DNA of 55,325 bases from Lachnospiraceae bacterium (GTDB taxonomy: Bacteria > Bacillota > Clostridia > Lachnospirales > Lachnospiraceae). Each line of letters opens with the position of its first letter. The stretch's first letter is position 1. The stretch spans positions 1-55,325 of the forward strand of contig VSNO01000007.1 in assembly GCA_009774375.1 (NCBI GenBank), in the 5' to 3' direction. The notes beneath the pieces were generated by a model. It worked only from the letters and a program-made list of their open reading frames with translations, did not search any database and was not told the DNA's origin. Made by a program: the position numbers and the translations under genes. Of the stretch, positions 41,081-50,291 are shown piece by piece.

Positions 41081-42237
41081 GACGCACTCCCTTTCCAGCG
41101 CGTGCCGCCGATAAACACGTCGGCGATCTCATTCCTGTCATTCAGCAGTACCAGATCGGCGTCCTTGCCGTCGGCGATCGAACCCTTTCTGTCGTAGACG
41201 CCGATCAGCTTCGCCGGGTTCTCCGTCAGCATTGGCAGGATGTCCGTCAGGGGAAGCCCCGTAAAGGCAAGCAGGTTTTTGAGCGCCGTCCCCTGCGTGA
41301 GCGTGCTGCCCGCGCGCACGCCTGTCGACGCCAGCTTGGCGTCCCCGTTCTCCACGACCACGCTGTTGACGCCCAGATGATAACTGCCGTCCGGCAGTCC
41401 GGCGGCCATGATCGAGTCCGTGACAGCCACCACCCTGTGGATCCCCTTTGTCTTGATGATCAGGCGGACCGTGCCAGGGTGCAGATGCCTGCCGTCACAG
41501 ATGATCTCGCAGTACGCGTCAGACTCCAGCGCGGCTCCCCAGATCGCAGGCTCATGTTGGTGCAGCAGCCGCATGACATTTCCCGTGTGGGTGATCGCGC
41601 GCGCCCCCCGCCGGATCGCGTCCATCGCAGTCGCATAATCCGCGCCGGAATGGCCGATCGCCACCGTGATCCCGCTCTTTGCCAGTGCCGGGATCATGTC
41701 CATCACGCCCTCCACCTCCGGGGAGACTGTGATGTAGCGGATCGCGCCCTCCGCCATGGCCTGATAGTGCTCCACCAGCCCGATATCGCCCGTCCGCAGC
41801 AGCTCCTCGGGCATGGCGCCCTTGTACTCCGCTGCCAGAAAAGGTCCTTCCATATGAAATCCCAGCAGTCTGGCGCCGCTGCGCGGATGATCCCGGTACT
41901 CCCTGTACGCGTTGATGCACCGGTCTGTCTGCTCTGACGTGTCCGTCAGCACGGACGCCAGCCAGGCTGTCGTGCCGTTCCCCGCAAAGAAACTGCCGAT
42001 CTTCTCAAAATCATCCGCGGACGCCCCGTTGACGTCCACTCCGACCGCACCGTGCGTGTGAATGTCAATGAACCCGGGGACTACCTTTTTGTGGGTTCCG
42101 TCTATGACCTCCGCATCCGCCGGGATCTCACATCCCGCCGGATAGAAGCGGATCGTCCCCTCATGGATCCCAAGAACGCCCGTCCGAAACTGTCCTTCCA
42201 CATATATGTCAGCGTTGATAATATACTGTTCTCTCAT
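41065..42237 (-). CDS. NagA-like amidohydrolase (N-acetylglucosamine-6-phosphate deacetylase family)
   Basis: NagA removes the acetyl group from GlcNAc-6-phosphate. The 390-residue protein shows the amidohydrolase pattern: GFIDIHTHG (60/62), metal-binding Glu130 in FHMEGPFL, His196 in GHSGADY, His217 in ITHTGNVM and Asp in VTDSIMAAGLPDG. Two usual family residues differ. KGAH reads KGAM (Met142), and THLFNAM reads THTGNVM. This suggests a different or broader substrate. The start at 42237 follows GGAGGAG; fourteen upstream open codons lie inside the nagB-like gene end. It lies 13 bp after nagB-like and overlaps the exporter gene. Confidence 0.87.
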   Translation of the reverse strand: MREQYIINADIYVEGQFRTGVLGIHEGTIRFYPAGCEIPADAEVIDGTHKKVVPGFIDIHTHGAVGVDVNGASADDFEKIGSFFAGNGTTAWLASVLTDTSEQTDRCINAYREYRDHPRSGARLLGFHMEGPFLAAEYKGAMPEELLRTGDIGLVEHYQAMAEGAIRYITVSPEVEGVMDMIPALAKSGITVAIGHSGADYATAMDAIRRGARAITHTGNVMRLLHQHEPAIWGAALESDAYCEIICDGRHLHPGTVRLIIKTKGIHRVVAVTDSIMAAGLPDGSYHLGVNSVVVENGDAKLASTGVRAGSTLTQGTALKNLLAFTGLPLTDILPMLTENPAKLIGVYDRKGSIADGKDADLVLLNDRNEIADVFIGGTRWKGSASWNIS

Positions 42238-42250
42238 GATCTCCTCCACC

Positions 42251-43078
42251 TTAAATCTCATGCGGCAGCTTCGCCACAAACTCTGTCACCCGCAGAAGCG
42301 CATCCGGGTGTTCCTGAACCAGCGTCACCGGAAAATGCGCGGAAATCTCGCCGTATGCCGCGTGGCGCACGACGCTGCGGTGCCAGTCGCGGAAGCAGCC
42401 GATCCGGATCTTTCTGGCATTTATGATCTCGTTCATCCCGATCGTGACACAGTAGCGCGGCATGTCGTCGATCGCCCCGTTCAAGTCGCCGATCGCATTC
42501 GCCGTCCTGGTCTCGCGGCTGATCTCGAGCACCCTCGTATGTAAGTTCCGGAATTCCTCCGCACTCAGCGTGTCGTCCGCCTCATTGAACGCCAGATGCC
42601 CGTTGATGCCGATCCCGCCAAAGCAGATGTCCACACCGCCCAGCTGCCGGATCAGCTCCGCCATTCTGCCGGGATCCTCCGGATCCGGGAACACCCGCTG
42701 CTCCTGCGGCATCACGAGCTCCGGGCGGATCCTGTCATACACTGCGCGGTCCATGAACCCGCGGAAACTCAGCGGATCCTCCTTGTCGATCCATGCCCTG
42801 TCATCCGTCAGATACTCGTCCATGTTCAGAAACCACACATTTTTCAGGCTGATATCCTCATTGTTCACGAGTTCCACAAAATAGGGATATTGTCCCACCG
42901 GTCCTACCGGACAGATGAAGACGGTGTGCTCGCCCAACGCGTTTTTGCGCTTGATCTCATCTGCCATCTCCTGCGCGATCGCGCGGAATACGGTCTCATT
43001 GTCCGGCAGCACGGTGACCGGCAGCTTCGGCGCCTTCAGAAATTGTTCCTTGTCATAATAATAATATTCATGTCTCAT
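42251..43078 (-). CDS. NagB-like sugar-phosphate isomerase/deaminase, divergent
   Basis: NagB converts glucosamine-6-phosphate to fructose-6-phosphate and ammonia. The 275-residue protein keeps the fold and the base Asp87 in FLNMDEYL. The catalytic segment reads GGIGINGHLAFNEAD: His161 and Glu166 are kept, but the Asp that corresponds to E. coli Asp141 is Asn159. The residues after it (ETRTANAIGDLNGAIDDMPRYCVTIGM) mark a separate subfamily. It may deaminate slowly or only isomerise a sugar phosphate or analogue. It is encoded 24 bp after the DUF4838 gene and 13 bp before the nagA-like gene. Confidence 0.84.
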   Translation of the reverse strand: MRHEYYYYDKEQFLKAPKLPVTVLPDNETVFRAIAQEMADEIKRKNALGEHTVFICPVGPVGQYPYFVELVNNEDISLKNVWFLNMDEYLTDDRAWIDKEDPLSFRGFMDRAVYDRIRPELVMPQEQRVFPDPEDPGRMAELIRQLGGVDICFGGIGINGHLAFNEADDTLSAEEFRNLHTRVLEISRETRTANAIGDLNGAIDDMPRYCVTIGMNEIINARKIRIGCFRDWHRSVVRHAAYGEISAHFPVTLVQEHPDALLRVTEFVAKLPHEI

Positions 43079-43102
43079 ACGCAATCCTCTCCTTCTCTTT
43101 TC

Positions 43103-44980
43103 TTATGACTTCTGTCGGTGCAGCCCTGTATAATTCTGTGTCACCTCCAGCACGCGGTACACATCCAGATACGGCTGATACTTCTCCTCATTTTTGCAGA
43201 TGTACTCCCGCAAAATCTCCCACTTCTGATCCGCCTGCGCCTGATCCCCCTCTGCCAGTGCCTTCAGCGTCCGCGCAAACAGAATCACATAGTTTCTGTG
43301 ATACTCCAGTACTTCCCAGTAAATGGACTCCCAGGCTCCGTCCTCGCCCTGATGGCGCCGCACGGTCTCCGCAAACGCCTCGCAGCAGCGGACGGCCTCC
43401 TCCATGCGCACCGCAATGTCCGCATCGCACCGCGCGCTCTTGCCATTCACATAGTCGCAGCCGCTCAGTTCGGACAGCCTGGACAGATAGTCCAGCACCG
43501 CCTTTGCATCCGCGTCATAACATGCGCGGTAATACTCCCTGATCAGCTCCTCCACCGGACAGTTCTTCTGAAACAGGGTGTGTCCCATCACATAGTTTGG
43601 CAGCGCATTGGGAAAGGCGGCGCGCAGCTCCTGGCAGCTGATGTAGCCGTCAAGCCCCATCTCGTCGAGCTTGCGTATGTCCGCGTTCAGCACCCGCGCG
43701 ATGTGGACATATCCAAAGTCCCCGTAGTGCGCCCTGCCCAGCGGATAATCGTACACAAAACCGCTGCCTGTGAAAATCTTCTGCCATGCCCGCAGAAATG
43801 CCATGTTCTCCCCCAGATTGACCGGCAGCGTCACCTGGTTCCTGTGAAATTCCGGAAGCGCCGTCTGCGCGCCGTCCAGCTCGTAGCTCTTCTCAAAGGT
43901 GCGACTGATCGGGGCGAACATCAGCACAAAGCGGTCCGGATTCTCAAGCCTGCTGACCTCTGGCGGCCACAGCAGCTCCTGGTACAGCAGGAACACAATG
44001 CGCGTTTTCAGCCCCTCCTGTGTCAGCCTGCGGTCGATCTCGTTCAAAAGCTCCACATACTGGTCAGACAGCGTTGTTTTGCAGCAGTCCTCGCACTCGC
44101 ACAGATTGTTGTGCGTGTCGGCAAGCCACACATGCAGATAGTCCATGTACGGATTTTCCCGCGCGTATTTTGTCACCAGCGCGGCGAACGCGTCCACCGC
44201 ATCCCCGTTGTGATAGCACAGGTTTGTGTTTGCCGGTATCCCGTGAAACAGTTCGCGCCTGCCCCCGATCATGGCCATCCTGTGGCGGTACTGCTCCTCG
44301 TCGGGCTCTGCGCCGGTGTCCCACGATACGGTCTGATAGCCCAGAACCTCTCCTGTCCAGCCGTGTCCCGCCTTGTGCACCAGCAACCCCCTCTTCTTGG
44401 CCGCCTGCTCGAACAGCACCATGTCGCGCTGCGCGTCCTCCTGCGTGTAAGGCTCCTCCCCGGCGTAGGGATTGCGCTCATGGCTGTACCAGCGGTGCAG
44501 GAACGCGTAGGGCGACTTAAACTGCAGGAAGAAGCTGTTGAAGCCGGCCTTTGGCAGCCATGCGATATAATCCATAATATTCTCAAACGAGTCCGCGCCC
44601 TCGATGCACACGCCCCGGTGGAAATAGGACGCCTGCTTCTCATAGACTGCCGCGAGATGTTCCCTGCCGACGCGCGGAACGATCTCGCAGGTCCTGACCG
44701 GCATCAGAAATCGGCAGCCCAGATACTGCAGGTAATCATACACTGCAAGCAGCACACTCCTGTCGTTGCTGCCGACGATGGTGCCGCCGTTCTCGCCATC
44801 CACGCAGATCCGCACACGGAAGCTGTCATTGCAGTCCGCCGCAAAAGCGCTGCTGTCGCTGTCCAGGCTGATCTCCAGATCCAGCGCCGGATCCAGCATC
44901 CTCTCCAGATATGCGGCCAGCTCTTCTGCCGCATAGACAACAACCTCGGAGGCTTTTGCATTATAATGTACTTCTACCAC
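43103..44980 (-). CDS. DUF4838-family GH20-like hydrolase candidate, cytoplasmic
   Basis: A 625-residue protein. The first ~115 residues resemble the GH20 N-terminal domain (VVVYAAEELAAYLERML...GTIVGSNDRSVLLAVYDYLQYLGCRFLMP). The central DUF4838 barrel-like domain contains YLHVWLADTHNNLCECEDCCKTTLSDQY, typical of the family, and the last third is helical. Members are associated with glycan clusters, but no clear activity is established for most. It starts with GTG 44980, behind GGAGGG at 8 bases; a nearby ATG is out of frame. No signal peptide. It probably frees a sugar from an imported glycoside or works on a sugar acid. Confidence 0.78.
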   Translation of the reverse strand: MVEVHYNAKASEVVVYAAEELAAYLERMLDPALDLEISLDSDSSAFAADCNDSFRVRICVDGENGGTIVGSNDRSVLLAVYDYLQYLGCRFLMPVRTCEIVPRVGREHLAAVYEKQASYFHRGVCIEGADSFENIMDYIAWLPKAGFNSFFLQFKSPYAFLHRWYSHERNPYAGEEPYTQEDAQRDMVLFEQAAKKRGLLVHKAGHGWTGEVLGYQTVSWDTGAEPDEEQYRHRMAMIGGRRELFHGIPANTNLCYHNGDAVDAFAALVTKYARENPYMDYLHVWLADTHNNLCECEDCCKTTLSDQYVELLNEIDRRLTQEGLKTRIVFLLYQELLWPPEVSRLENPDRFVLMFAPISRTFEKSYELDGAQTALPEFHRNQVTLPVNLGENMAFLRAWQKIFTGSGFVYDYPLGRAHYGDFGYVHIARVLNADIRKLDEMGLDGYISCQELRAAFPNALPNYVMGHTLFQKNCPVEELIREYYRACYDADAKAVLDYLSRLSELSGCDYVNGKSARCDADIAVRMEEAVRCCEAFAETVRRHQGEDGAWESIYWEVLEYHRNYVILFARTLKALAEGDQAQADQKWEILREYICKNEEKYQPYLDVYRVLEVTQNYTGLHRQKS

Positions 44981-45025
44981 TTTGTCATCCCTCCATCCCT
45001 ATCTTATTTCCCTGATCAACTTGAC

Positions 45026-45071
45026 AAAAGACTCCGGGAACAGACTTTTAAGCCGCTCCACAGAGTCTTTT
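45026..45071 (-). terminator. Intercistronic attenuator hairpin
   Basis: AAAAGACTC and GAGTCTTTT form a 9-bp stem with a 28-base loop, ending on the minus strand in TTTTG, between the binding-protein and DUF4838 genes. It is likely a partial terminator that keeps transporter mRNA more abundant than that of the later enzymes. Nothing else is seen in the 142-bp gap. Confidence 0.5.
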
Positions 45072-45122
45072 CCTCTCAATCATGCAATATTATATTGTCA
45101 GATTTGTCCGTCCCGCACAGGC

Positions 45123-46247
45123 TTAGTTGCCCAGCGCTTCCTGCATCACATCAAACAGCACGTAATTCTCCAGGGGAACCTCTCCCTCCACAGCGCCGCC
45201 TTCAATGAACATCTGCTGCTGACGTGTGTAGTAATCCTGCATCGTATTGTCCGCGATCCCGCTCTTCACGTCGTCCGCGCTGAACCATGTCGCATCACCG
45301 GTCTCCACCAGACATGCTTCCTTGTCCTTTGCACACTGCTTCGCATACAGGCCGACTGCATAATCATAGTTCTCCTCCTGTGAAGAGTACGACATTGCCT
45401 TGTAGAGTGCGCGACTGAAGCGCACCAGGATATCATGGTTCTCCTCCGCATAGTCCGGCAGGCAGATCCAGCTTGACAGGTTCACAGAGTCCGTAGCAAA
45501 CTCAAGCTCGATCGAGCCTTCGCAGTTTTTCAGGATCTGAGCACTGTATGGATTCCACGCCGTGCAGGCATCCACGGAACCGGAGGACATCGCTGCCACC
45601 ATGTTCGTCGCATCCATCTCATACGCATCAATGTCATCCATGGTGAGTCCTGCGGCTGCCAGCGCGCCATTCAGCGCTGTCTCCGAAGAAGACCCTGCGT
45701 TGTAAGCTACTTTTTTTCCAGCAAGGTTTGCGATATCGTCAACGGATGTCACACCTGACGACGGCACCACGATGATCTTGTCTGTGCTGTGCACGGAGCT
45801 CGGTGCAAAGATGGACGCCTGTCCGTTAATGCACAGCTTGTGCGCGCCGTGTCCGATGTATGCCAGATCGATGCTTCCGCCTTCCATAGCCGCGATCTCA
45901 GACGGTCCGTCCGCAAACTCCCACAGCTTGATCTCGATTCCTTCCTCTGCAAAGAAGCCCTGATCGATACCGGTCAGCACAGACCAGAGTGACGCGTAAT
46001 TGGGCATGTACGCTACGTTGAGCGTCACCGTCTCGACCGCTTCCTTCTCGGGCTCTGCCGCCGTTGTCTCCGCCGGAGCTGCCGTTTCTGCCGGAGCGGG
46101 TGCCTCGGCTTCCTCCTTCGCCGGCGCTGACTCCTGCTGCTTGTCCGCCCCCGCGGATGTCTGCTGGTCACTGCCTCCATCATTGCCGCAGGCTGTCATG
46201 GAGAATACCATCGCAGCCGTCAGTAACAGTGCACATAACTTTTTCAT
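45123..46247 (-). CDS. SsuA/TauA/NMT1-type substrate-binding lipoprotein
   Basis: Extracytoplasmic binding protein of the importer encoded just upstream. It has a signal peptide with lipobox MTAC (Cys20), a long Ala/Pro/Glu linker (about 21-70), and a periplasmic-binding fold with VAYMPNYASLWSVLTGIDQGFFAEEGIEIK, IAAMEGGSIDLAYIGHG and KKVAYNAGSSSETALNGALAAAGL. SsuA/TauA relatives bind alkanesulfonates or taurine, others bind pyrimidine precursors or aromatic acids. The ligand here cannot be read out. The 374-residue length is usual. Confidence 0.88.
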   Translation of the reverse strand: MKKLCALLLTAAMVFSMTACGNDGGSDQQTSAGADKQQESAPAKEEAEAPAPAETAAPAETTAAEPEKEAVETVTLNVAYMPNYASLWSVLTGIDQGFFAEEGIEIKLWEFADGPSEIAAMEGGSIDLAYIGHGAHKLCINGQASIFAPSSVHSTDKIIVVPSSGVTSVDDIANLAGKKVAYNAGSSSETALNGALAAAGLTMDDIDAYEMDATNMVAAMSSGSVDACTAWNPYSAQILKNCEGSIELEFATDSVNLSSWICLPDYAEENHDILVRFSRALYKAMSYSSQEENYDYAVGLYAKQCAKDKEACLVETGDATWFSADDVKSGIADNTMQDYYTRQQQMFIEGGAVEGEVPLENYVLFDVMQEALGN

Positions 46248-46311
46248 TGTTTTTTCCTCCTATTAAAAAATATTTTGTGGATATTGGGACCCTTTTTTGA
46301 TCGGAGATCTT

Positions 46312-47103
46312 TTATTTCCTGACCTCCAAAAATTCCTGATATACCTCATTCCAGATCTCTGCCTTGAGCTGCAGGAACCGCTCGTCGGACTTGGTTTCCT
46401 GTGTCCTTGGATACGGAATGTCGATCTCCACGATCCGCTTGATGCGCCCCGGCCGCGCGCTCATGATGATGACGCGCTGGGCCAGAATGATCGCCTCGTC
46501 CACGTCGTGCGTGATGAAAAAGCACGTCTTCTTCTCCTTCTCCCAGGTATTCAGAAGCTCCGTCTGCAACTGGACGCGGGTCTGCGCATCCAGGGCGCCG
46601 AACGGTTCATCCAGGAGCAGCACCTCGGGGTTCGCCGCATAGGCGCGGGCGATCGCCACACGCTGTTTCATACCGCCGGAGAGCTCCTTAGGATATGCGT
46701 TCTCAAACCCTTTGAGTCCTACCGCCTCGATGTACTTTAACGCAATCTGCCTTGCCTCCTCCTTGGGCGCCTTCTTCATCTCAAGTCCGAACATGACATT
46801 CTTGATGACAGTCCGCCACGGAAACAGGGCATACTGCTGGAATACCACGCCGCGCTCGACGCCAGTGCCCTCGATCTGCTTCCCATCCAGATAAACCGAA
46901 CCGCTGGTGGGCTCCAGAAGGCCGGCAATGATGTTCAGGAGTGTCGACTTGCCGCATCCCGACGGCCCTACCACACAGATAAACTCATTTTCGCGGATGT
47001 CGAGATTGACTCCGTTGAGGGCGACCGTCTTGCCGTTGCGCCCCTGATATTCCTTGTAGACATTGTCTATCTTTAATTTTACTAATTTATCTTCTCCTGC
47101 CAT
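46312..47103 (-). CDS. SsuB/TauB-type ABC transporter ATPase
   Basis: A 263-residue ATPase with Walker A GPSGCGKSTLL, LSGGMKQRVAIARAYA, Walker B LLLDEPFGALD and ITHDVDEAI, all typical of nitrate/sulfonate/taurine transporters. Its start overlaps the permease gene by 22 bp. It completes the importer with the permease and binding protein. Confidence 0.92.
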   Translation of the reverse strand: MAGEDKLVKLKIDNVYKEYQGRNGKTVALNGVNLDIRENEFICVVGPSGCGKSTLLNIIAGLLEPTSGSVYLDGKQIEGTGVERGVVFQQYALFPWRTVIKNVMFGLEMKKAPKEEARQIALKYIEAVGLKGFENAYPKELSGGMKQRVAIARAYAANPEVLLLDEPFGALDAQTRVQLQTELLNTWEKEKKTCFFITHDVDEAIILAQRVIIMSARPGRIKRIVEIDIPYPRTQETKSDERFLQLKAEIWNEVYQEFLEVRK

Positions 47104-47861
47104 CCTGTTAGCTTCCTTTCAATAATATCGACCACTTTTACCAGTATCAGTCCGATGATGCCAAGCAGTATGATGTACATCAGCATCGGTGCGGACTCAA
47201 AGGAGTTTGACAGGGAGCGGATCCTCATACCGATACCTGCCTGCGCACCCGTGGATTCCGCCGCGAGCAGCGTCGTGAGCGCCGCGCCAAGCCCCAGCCG
47301 GACTGCCGTGATGATGAACGGCACCGTCGCCGGACAGATGATCTTCATGAATATGTCAAAGTCGTTCGCACCCAGCACGCGCGCTGCCTTGATCAAAGTG
47401 ACATCGATATTTTTGATCCCCTGATAGATCGTGATGCTCATCGTCATAAACGTACAGATCCAGATCAGAATGATCGCCGGCTTCTGCCCTACGCCAAAGA
47501 TGATGACCAGCAGCGGAGCGTATCCCAGTGCCGGGATATTGCGGATAAAATTGATCCACGGCTCGATGATCTTCTGCACAGGCTGATACCACGCCATCAG
47601 AAACGCGATCGGCAGTGCCGTGACAAACCCGAGTCCAAACCCGGCCGCCACGCAGAACATACTGCTGCCGATATCCTTCCAGAACGCGCCCCTCTCGATC
47701 ATCGTCCCGACGGACGGCACGACCTTCTCCACAAACGGAAAGCTTCTTCCGGTGGATTTTCCAAGAGAGAGCAGATACCATACCAGCAGGGCGGCACACA
47801 GGGAAATCAGCAGCCAGACCTTGTCATTGATCACTATTTTTTTCTTTTTCTCATTGTTCAT
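47082..47861 (-). CDS. SsuC/TauC-type ABC transporter permease
   Basis: A 259-residue permease with about six helices and the EAA-like loop IKAARVLGANDFDIFMKIICPATVPFI. The segment GYAPLLVIIFGVGQKPAIILI is typical of the SsuC family. It begins 18 bp after the LarA-like gene. Confidence 0.92.
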   Translation of the reverse strand: MNNEKKKKIVINDKVWLLISLCAALLVWYLLSLGKSTGRSFPFVEKVVPSVGTMIERGAFWKDIGSSMFCVAAGFGLGFVTALPIAFLMAWYQPVQKIIEPWINFIRNIPALGYAPLLVIIFGVGQKPAIILIWICTFMTMSITIYQGIKNIDVTLIKAARVLGANDFDIFMKIICPATVPFIITAVRLGLGAALTTLLAAESTGAQAGIGMRIRSLSNSFESAPMLMYIILLGIIGLILVKVVDIIERKLTGWQEKIN

Positions 47862-47879
47862 GTTATGCCCCCTTATTCC

Positions 47880-49373
47880 TTATCCACAGCAGGGATGTCC
47901 GTGTCCGTCCCTCGTGTGGCTGTTCTCGGCCGGATCCTTCATGCACAGATGGACCGCGGCCGTCGTAAATGTCTTTGGCAGCGCCAGAATATTGGGATTG
48001 GGTCCCACATACTTCTTCATCGCATCTGCCAGCGCCTCCTCCACGGTCGCCCGTGTCTTGAGCCCCATGCCTCTTGCGATCCCCGGCTCCCTGGCTCCAG
48101 CGATATAGATGGCGCTCGTGTGCTCCTCCGCCAGATGGCCGCAGCTCATCATGGAGAAGCCGTGGAACGGATGGAATGCATTGGCAAAACGGTACTTGCG
48201 GATGTACTCCTCCTTCGTGGCAAAGTACTCGCCGTAGCGGTTCATGTCCGGCAGGATGTTCATGGAGTCGTGCTGGAACATCTCGTACAGTTCTCTCAGA
48301 TACGGCCACCGCTCCTCGTGGAACCAGCCGTCGCAGATGCTCGGCACGATGAACACGCAGTGGTCGGCAAGCACCCTCTTGTGGCGGATGACCTGCGCGG
48401 AGAGCGCCTGCATCATCTGGATCGGGTTCGTCCCCATCCCGTCGCCATAGTGGAAATTAGTGGGCATGCCAAAGACTACAATATCATATTTTTTCTCCGC
48501 CCAGTGCACATAAGTGCGCTTGTCCGCCGTCTTCCAGCTCACAGGCTGCATCTCCTTCGCATAGCCGGAATGGATCTCGATCTGGCGTGATTTCGTGTCC
48601 AGCACCGCGTCGCAGCAGAAGAATTTCTTGCCCATCTTCTCCTCCATCAGCATCCCGTGACGGTCAAACTTCTCGCGCATCACACTGCTCGTGGATACCG
48701 GGACAAAATCTGGGCGGTGCATGATATCCGGCACGTGATGGGCCGCGATGCTCCGCCAGTGGCTGATGCCCGTCGCACAGTGCTTGTAGCCGCCGGAATA
48801 TCCGCCGTACGGATTGCCCTGTGTGTGTCCGATCAGGATCGCCACATCCGCGTCGTATACATATTTGTTCATGATCACATGGTCGCCCGCCTCCGTGTAG
48901 CCCAGGTCGACCAGGTGTTCATAGTCCTCACTGTCATGGCTCGTGATCTGTCCCGACGGATAAAATTCCCCAAACAGCTCTTCGCCCAAGATCGTGCGCA
49001 TCTCCTTCACGGTCGCGCGCGGATGCAGCCCGTTGGAAAACAGGAGCAGGACGTCTTTTTTCTCCACGCCCACGCTGTAGAGCTCATCCAGACACGCCCG
49101 GATCGCCACCTTTCTGTGCGAGGTCGGCTGATTGCCTCCCTTGACGATATCCGGTATCACGATCACCACGCGGTCTCCCGCCTTCGCCAACTGCGTGAGC
49201 GTCGGCATTCCGATCGGATTGCGGATGCTCTCAAGCGTCGCCGCATACAGGCTGTCCCAGTCCTGGGAAAGACATTCCGGATCCGGAACCGTCTCGCCCG
49301 GGATAAATACATCCGTGGTGTCCGGCAGCTCCGCGCTGATCGTGCCATGCCCATACTCAAATTCCAGTTTCAT
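47880..49373 (-). CDS. LarA-family nickel-dependent racemase/epimerase-like protein
   Basis: LarA enzymes racemise or epimerise 2-hydroxy acids with a nickel-pincer cofactor bound to a lysine. The 497-residue protein has SNGLHPRAT (113-121), a GHTQGNPYGGYSGGYKHCATGISHW segment whose Lys197 probably equals the cofactor lysine of LarA, and VVFGMPTNFHYGDGMGTNPIQ in the C-terminal domain. It ends in HTRDGHGHPCCG, a His/Cys cluster that could bind metal. The larBCE cofactor genes are not in the window. It sits between the TIM-like gene (14 bp) and the importer genes. The substrate is unknown. Confidence 0.85.
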   Translation of the reverse strand: MKLEFEYGHGTISAELPDTTDVFIPGETVPDPECLSQDWDSLYAATLESIRNPIGMPTLTQLAKAGDRVVIVIPDIVKGGNQPTSHRKVAIRACLDELYSVGVEKKDVLLLFSNGLHPRATVKEMRTILGEELFGEFYPSGQITSHDSEDYEHLVDLGYTEAGDHVIMNKYVYDADVAILIGHTQGNPYGGYSGGYKHCATGISHWRSIAAHHVPDIMHRPDFVPVSTSSVMREKFDRHGMLMEEKMGKKFFCCDAVLDTKSRQIEIHSGYAKEMQPVSWKTADKRTYVHWAEKKYDIVVFGMPTNFHYGDGMGTNPIQMMQALSAQVIRHKRVLADHCVFIVPSICDGWFHEERWPYLRELYEMFQHDSMNILPDMNRYGEYFATKEEYIRKYRFANAFHPFHGFSMMSCGHLAEEHTSAIYIAGAREPGIARGMGLKTRATVEEALADAMKKYVGPNPNILALPKTFTTAAVHLCMKDPAENSHTRDGHGHPCCG

Positions 49374-49387
49374 ATCGCAATTTCCTC

Positions 49388-50233
49388 CTATTTCTCAGAC
49401 TCCTCCAGATACAGACGCACGATCTCCAGATACTCCTCGGGATAAAACCCGATCTCCCCCTGAAAACGCGTTAGGGCGATCAGACCGCCGTCAATCTCCT
49501 CGATGGATGCCAGCATCGCCGCATTGTCCGTCTTCAGACCGCCTCCGTACACCACGTCCATGCCGCCTGTGCGCTCCTTGACAAAGCGCGCGATCTTTGT
49601 GATGTACTCCTTGCCGGCGGGCGTCTTGCCCGGTCCGATGCTCCACACCGGTTCGTAGGCGATCACCACGCGGTCCTTATCCACCCCCTCAAGTCCGACT
49701 GAAAGCTGCTCACCGAGCACGGACTCCCACTGGGGCTGCTCCTCCTGCGTCTCACCGATACAGTAGACGACTTTCAGCCTGGCGTTCACGGCACACTGTA
49801 CTTCCCGGTTCAGCAGCCTGTTCACCGCCGCCGCGTCCGTGACGCCTGCCTCCGCCAAGATTCCCTTCTTGTCATTGCGCTCCTCGCAGTGCCCGATAAG
49901 CACCGCCCCGCAGCCAAGCGCTTTCACGATCGACGCCGGCCTGTTTGTGGTAAATGCGCCGAAATTGCCGCCCGGCGCCGTGTTGTCGCGGTAAACGCCC
50001 TGGCTGCCGATCTGCACCGGACTGCCGTCCGCGCGCGCAGCCACCGCCTGTAACAGATGCGCCTCCGGGAAAAACTGGACAAACTCCACCCTGGCGGGGT
50101 CGTACTGCCTCAGTCCCTCCTGTGTCCGGGACACGATCTGCGCCGCCCACTCCGGTATCGGCGCCAGACGGTTCACACCGCCGTATTCAACAGGAACATC
50201 AAATCGTTTGAGATTCAGATAAATATGCTTCAT
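49388..50233 (-). CDS. Triosephosphate isomerase-like protein, divergent paralogue
   Basis: A 281-residue TIM-barrel enzyme. The three catalytic residues are in place: Lys9 in LNLKRF, His115 in IGHCEER and Glu194 in YEPVWSIGPGKTP, with phosphate loop segments VVYGGGLK. The N-terminus differs from glycolytic enzymes (which start NWKMN) and an insertion is present near VNRLAPIPEWA. It is therefore a specialised paralogue. It may interconvert dihydroxyacetone phosphate and glyceraldehyde 3-phosphate formed locally, or act on a four-carbon or modified analogue, as relatives do in erythritol breakdown. Confidence 0.88.
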   Translation of the reverse strand: MKHIYLNLKRFDVPVEYGGVNRLAPIPEWAAQIVSRTQEGLRQYDPARVEFVQFFPEAHLLQAVAARADGSPVQIGSQGVYRDNTAPGGNFGAFTTNRPASIVKALGCGAVLIGHCEERNDKKGILAEAGVTDAAAVNRLLNREVQCAVNARLKVVYCIGETQEEQPQWESVLGEQLSVGLEGVDKDRVVIAYEPVWSIGPGKTPAGKEYITKIARFVKERTGGMDVVYGGGLKTDNAAMLASIEEIDGGLIALTRFQGEIGFYPEEYLEIVRLYLEESEK

Positions 50234-50291
50234 GTTTCCCCCTATCTTCCATTTGTCCGCGCCGGCTTTTCCCGTCAGCCGCGGTTCCGGA

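Noticed and set aside
43118..45208. A 696-codon open frame antisense to the DUF4838 gene
   Set aside because: No motif or plausible ribosome site; the minus-strand protein matches a known family over its length.
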